Made by a program: the position numbers and the translations under genes
Shown: in pieces, positions 53,201-59,200 of the stretch
Layout of the letters: every line of letters begins with the position of its first letter
Numbering within the stretch: position 1 is the stretch's first letter
Origin: Trichostrongylus colubriformis
Lineage: Eukaryota; Nematoda; Chromadorea; Rhabditida; Trichostrongylidae
Reading direction: 5' to 3'
DNA: 64,000 nucleotides
NCBI GenBank assembly: GCA_963978905.1
Contig: OZ022260.1
Span: 44,909,551 to 44,973,550 of the forward strand
Notes under the pieces: model-generated
Database searches by the model: none
The model's input: only the letters and a program-made list of their open reading frames with translations
What the model was told of the DNA's origin: nothing

Positions 53201-56200
53201 GCCTAGATGGGAGTCTTCCTATGGTATTACCCATCATTTAACGATATCACCAATACTGCCTTGCTCATGAGCCCTTGACCATAGAGACTTTTGGCTTATC
53301 ATATTTTCCCGTAACCGCTGACCAGCCTCCCTTGCTACGTACGTGAACAACACGTTGGAAAACGCTCCATCCGATGCCAGGTGTGGTTTGAGGGTGGGTG
53401 GGGTCAGAGAGGATTCGAGATGAATTGACGCCGTGAGGAGGTGCAGTGGCGGCGTAAGAAGGGTGACGCCTAGACAGTTACTCGAGTACCTATCTGTTCC
53501 CGCGAGTCAGACAGCTAATCTGATTATCGCGGAGTGTCCCATTAAGTGGTTAATATTAGGTTAATATTGAAGAGGTAGAATATGAATGGACGAATGACCA
53601 TGCAAATTATAAGTGATACAAGGAGTTTCGAATCCGCTATTCTATCTCAGAATCGGATTTGAGCAATCGAGGAAGTGACTGTACCTCACGATTGCAGCTT
53701 GCGCAAACCTGAACACAGCGACCGTGGCCACTACACTGCAAGCTACCCTTTCAATCGCCGTAGTCTTCAATAGTATAGCCGTTGTGAAAAAGATGTCTGT
53801 GGATTGTAGTGGATCTGGAACTTTGAAGATCTCCTTGAAGTTTCCATCGCAGCGTGTTTCTCCAAGCAGTTTTTCCCCCAATTCATTCATTCTGGATCCT
53901 TCAGCAGCCATCTTTCACTAGTCCCCGTCGTGAATGAGTCATTCACAAATGTGTTACTCACGAAGAAACGTCATTCTTGCCTTTTCCTAATGCTCAATAT
54001 CAAGTATATATGTGTTGCACATTGCATATCTCAAATTCGCAGGATGTCCGGGTTCGAGATTTCGCAATGCGCGATTGCACCGCGTGCGTAAGCCGACAGC
54101 GCAGATTCACTGAATCGCAAAGTCGTGAAGTCTGGCGGCCACCTCATGCTGTGGCACTGTGTACAACGTGAGTACCGCAAATGTATAACGTGGATGGACT
54201 GAAGTTCGTAATTGTATATGGTGCTTTCTGTACTGTATAGCTCGTGGTAATCCTGTAACTATCCGAGGTACATCCTTGATGCGCACTAGGGTTAACATAG
54301 GAAGCCTATGCTGCTTAGACAGCAATCAGATAACTGACTATACCCCTCTCTATACTGCACGGGCTGAGTGGAAGCAGTGGCAACCAAGGGGTGAGGCTAC
54401 TTACACCGGGACAGCGGCGAGCGGAGCGGCGGGTGCGGGTGCCAATGGCAGGGCATGGCAGCCTTCAGTGAAGCAGTGTGGCATGGTTGGAGGAGGCAGG
54501 GTGGCATTGGTGCAAGAGGCAGTGTGGCATGGGTGGAAGCGCAGAGGTGACGCAGCCACGCTTTGCCGGGCTCCCAAGGGCAATCGATTCGCACGTCGTA
54601 CTAGTGGCGCCACGAATGCCCGATTCAGCAAGTCACATAGTAACAGCACTGAACGGCTAATCACTATCACAGTGCAAGCATGGCACTAGTAAAGTTCATC
54701 CGAACCTTGGAACTTCTGCCGTGCCAAAGTCACAGACAATCACTGCTCTCAAGTAAATGAAGTATATTGCGAAAAGGTTTCCATTCGGAAAGTTTTCACT
54801 TGGCTTTGTCTCCTTTCAGATTAGATCGGATATGTCCCAGTTATGGCATTCCAGAAACCGCTAGAAAATGACCACATCCAGACTGGAATGATGAATGCCG
54901 TAACCAGTAGGTCAATGAGGACTGGTTCCCGTAATCAGGTTCTTCGGGAGGATTACTACGCTCTCACCAGGGAAGGGTTTCAAGCTCCCATGATACTTGA
55001 AGTGAGATGCAGATGGCCGATAGAGCTTTGAATGCTGATTATAATGTGAAAACTAAAACTGCAAAATGCCATTTTGAAGCGAGCTAACGATGGATCAAAG
55101 CTTGCTTGTAATGCCTCATTAGCTAGGTCCTTTATCATGAGCACGACGAATTAGCAGCGACGACTGTGGCTCAGTGGTAGTTTCCCGGGTCTATAGGCGT
55201 AAGATCGAGGGTTTGCTCCCCGCCGAGGCCGACTTCCTTGCATTTCGAATGTTAGTAAGCGTCTTTCTTTCACTTCCGAACGTTTACTTGTACTGGCCCC
55301 TAACCGCACCATTTTGGCTGCCACTGTATTTATGACTACACATTACTCACAACAAAGGAACGTAATGGATACCATGTCGAAGAGGCCATTTGTAATGAGA
55401 TACATTACTATACGTGCTTTTGGTCTGAGTTATTTAGGCTTTTCTGGATGTATAATACCAAGATCCGTTCGCAAGCTCATGGCGCCCGAGCCAGACGTTT
55501 TCCTGCAGAACCAGTGCAAAATCGTGATCAGGGGCCACTCCCAATTTTCCGAAGTTGGTATAAATTTAGTTTAGGCTAAAAATTTGCACACAGGAGTAAG
55601 CGACCCCCTGTGCGCGAATATCATAATCGTTTTACGTAACGATGCCTAATTCATGTGGTATGGGAGTCTGCTCATATGAACAAGCTGGATCATGGAGTTT
55701 TCTGGGATCTTGCAGATATGGCTAGTGAGGTACGCGGAAAACAAATATAACAGTTATTGTACATAAAATCTTCTAAGGATGTTTCCTGGACATGAAGGAG
55801 AACCTTATGAAAAGCAAAAAATTGACTTCATGAAAATTCCGCCCATGGTTTCATCCCACGCAAATCACAAATGCATTCAGAAATACCTCTCTAACCCCAC
55901 TTAAAGAGTTGCTGGGGGGCAGATTTTGGAAACAGATTTGAAATCATCGTTCAAAAGTGCGTGTAGTCTCTTATTGCAAATGGCCACTTCGACTTGGTAC
56001 GCTTCTCTTGTCAGTGTAACATTATCATATCATGTCTCAGTGACAGTATAAATTATGGGTACGATTAGGTGCTAGTACAAGGAAACATTCTGAAATGAAG
56101 GAGAAGGAACGATCGGCGATGAAACACGGAAAACAAAACAATGCTTCCCGAATGGGAAATCGCGTACACTATTAGTGAGCCACAGTCGCCGTTGCTGACA

Positions 56201-59200
56201 CTGCGCTAGTATTGGTTATGAGAAAGGGCCTCGCCAGTGAGGCATCACAGCAAACTTTGACCCTCCTGACACGCACCAAAATGGCATTTTATAAATTTGG
56301 TTGTCACAGTTATGATGAGCATTCAGAGCTACAGTAGCGGTTAGAAATATATGCGATTTCTTACTTCAACCATAACTCTGGCCAGTATTTACATAAGCGT
56401 TCAATTCTTTTTTGTGTTTTGAAGGCAACTCAGGTCACTCAGTGAAATAAAGTTTCTAAAGGATGCTGAGTAATGAGCAAAAGCTTCGTCAGACGGAAAG
56501 GATGAGGATGAGGATGAGGATGATATCGTCGGAAAGGTGCTCCAGTGTTGAAAAGGGCTGTCATGTTCCACACGACGGGGAGCAATGTTTAGCCTCATTC
56601 CGTTTTACTTTTTGCACAACGGCTCGTTTCGTTGAGTTATAAGCCTTTCATGACTGAGGATGAGGTGCGGGTTCGAGTCCCATCCGACACCGAAGCTTTT
56701 GCCCATAACTCAGCATCCTTGTAGTAACTATTGCAAGGATGAGGTGCGGGTTCGAGTCCCGTCCGACACCGAAGCTTTTGCCCATAACTTAGCATTCTTG
56801 TAGTAACTTTCGCATCGCGAGCTGCGGCGATAAACAGCAGTTACCAAAAATCATAAATATCAAAAGTTTCTCAGTCGAGTAGGATGCAGTGTGAAGGTAG
56901 AAAAAATTATTTAACTGATACACTGAAAATGATCAATACCGTGCTTCAGTGCTGTAAAGTGCTGTCATGTTACAAATGACAGGTAGCAATGCTTTGGCCT
57001 CATTCCGTTCTACTTTTTGCACAACGGCGCGTTTCGTTGAGTTATAAGGTTTCTATGGCTGACTGAATTTTTTCAAAGTATTGGTCATTTTCAGAGCTTT
57101 AAGTAAATAATTTTTCGACCTTCACACTGCATCCTACTCGGCTGAGATAGCTTTTCATGTAGCAGCAGTTGCCCTTAAATTATTTTAAAAAAAGTTTGTA
57201 AACGTCGATCAAAATCATGGTTAAGGTCCAAAACCGCATATAATTTTGACCGCTACTGTATATCGATCCATCTGAGTCAATTCAAAGTTCCATGGGAAGT
57301 TGAAACCCTTCCTTGGTATTAGTTCTGAATCTTCTGAACGAGAGATGTGGGATTCGTCTGGCCGAAATAGCTTCGATTCTTCGCCGACTTTTTATGAAAG
57401 GATAAAACTCGATCGCAACAGGTTTTCGCCTGTTCTTGACCCAATAAACCCGCTCGTTTGCCCTTCGTTCACGTCTACGAGAGCGTGAGAAGACGTTGAA
57501 CAAACTGTGGAGCAATGTTTCATAAAAAAAAAAGTGCGGAAAGTGTTTTCAGCAGCTTCTTTGCAGTTACCCCACATTCTTAAGCTACCTATTTTCATCC
57601 AGGAGGACTTATTGGTCTTCCGCGTAGCGAACAACCGTGGACATATCTCTCACTCACGCTCACATTTATGCGTTACCCCCGCGTCTTTCTGTCCGCCTGT
57701 GAAGGTCGTCGATGGCGAATGAGATGGCTCAGGTCAAGACTAGCCGGTAATTCGTCGCCCAACGTCACTCTTCCTCCGTGGTCAAAGTGGTAAACCAATA
57801 AAATCACGCTGACGGGGTGGAATACCCTCAACGGGCAATGAAAAGAGCAGTGTCACGGGTACATGGGTGTGTTGCAGGTGTTGCGCTAATTGGTGTGGGG
57901 TCAGGTCCCTATGAAAAGGTTCACTTCACGAGACGATTGATTCACTACCAATTTCATGGTTTTCGCTAAGTGACTGGTCTACTTATGTCAAAGATAAGGG
58001 TCGAGGAATAAAGGCAGATATTTGTGAGGTTAAATATGTAGTAAAGTTGGATATTTGATACTTAAATGATCAAATTAGGACATCTTCCACTGAATAAAGT
58101 TTCTGACTGAAAGCAGATACGATCTAGGAAAAAGTTGGAAGCTACTGTAACAGCCCGCGGTACAATGTTTTATTCTAACGAGAATGTTAATCTACGAATC
58201 TAGAATGTTAATCTATATACGTTTCCATAGTGAATTACCCTCCACACAACACTGGTGACTTGACCTCCTTGAGAACTGGTTGGAACACTTGCACCCCCCC
58301 CCCCCTCCCCGTGGGATTCATCAACGGGTACCTTGAGAGGTCTCAGAAGCTCACCTGCATTGGTATGGGCATACAATTGTCCGAGCAAGGATAATGTTCT
58401 ATTGTGACTGCGGAGTATGAATATGCCTAGATTTCGAAAAAATGATACCAGCATGAAAAAGCTTTGGAAATTCGAAAATTCTAATTCATCTTCTCGTGAA
58501 ACGTAGCGTGTAGCACCGACTATTCATAAATGCCTAGAGGAATCTTCGCCATAATTACCATGAGAATGAAGGGTCCTAGATCCTTGGAAGGTACGGTCAA
58601 GGTCAGTGCTTGGCTTCAGAATGACCTTAGCCTTTGCGTCAAAGTGATGAGTTAACCAAATCTAACGAATTTTATGTCGCAGAAAAGGGAATTTCTGTAA
58701 GCCCCTCAATCGCAGGATTACAGTTTTGAAAACGTCTAGATGAAAAATCTAATTCGTCCTCTCGTGAAACGTAAAGTGTAGCACTAATTATCCATAAATG
58801 CCCAGAGGAATCTTCGCCACAATTACCATGAGACTCGGAGCTCACTTGGAAAGAAAATAAAACGAAGTTTCCGTTGGGACATGCCCCAAGAAAGACTCGG
58901 TTCCTTTTAACGGTAGAATCCAACAAAACAGAAGGTACAAAGTCGAAACTTGCACGTATTGAACCGATGGATATTCGACTGTACCATAGAGCAGCCTTTG
59001 GTGCTATACGAGCAGCATCTACCGAATGGCATCTCAGTCACACTGGTGGAAAACTATCGCACCGCCAGGCTGTCAGGCGATGACTCAAGGGCCCTCTGAT
59101 CACTCAAAAAGGTCCATCAAGGCCACCTCTACACATCAGAGCCAGAGTCCCAACACCGCCGAAGTGAGCCGTCAAAGTAAACCACACGACTGTCCCGTTT

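Larger units (their letters stand above)
54968..57315. repeat. Large palindromic element carrying tRNA-like sequence
   Basis: The left arm starts CCAGGGAAGGGTTTCAAG and the right end is its complement (AAACCCTTCCTTGG). The arms (about 54968-55330 and the complement of 56050-56330 plus 57260-57315) share the segment around AAAATGCCATTTTG. The left arm has a tRNA-like block at 55166-55235: A-box TGGCTCAGTGG and B-box-like GGTTTGCTCCC. A related copy is at 44755-45950. Confidence 0.65.

Noticed and set aside
56640..56800. Functional tRNA genes
   Set aside because: Only T-arm and acceptor 3' halves are present, in tandem; no D or anticodon arm precedes them.
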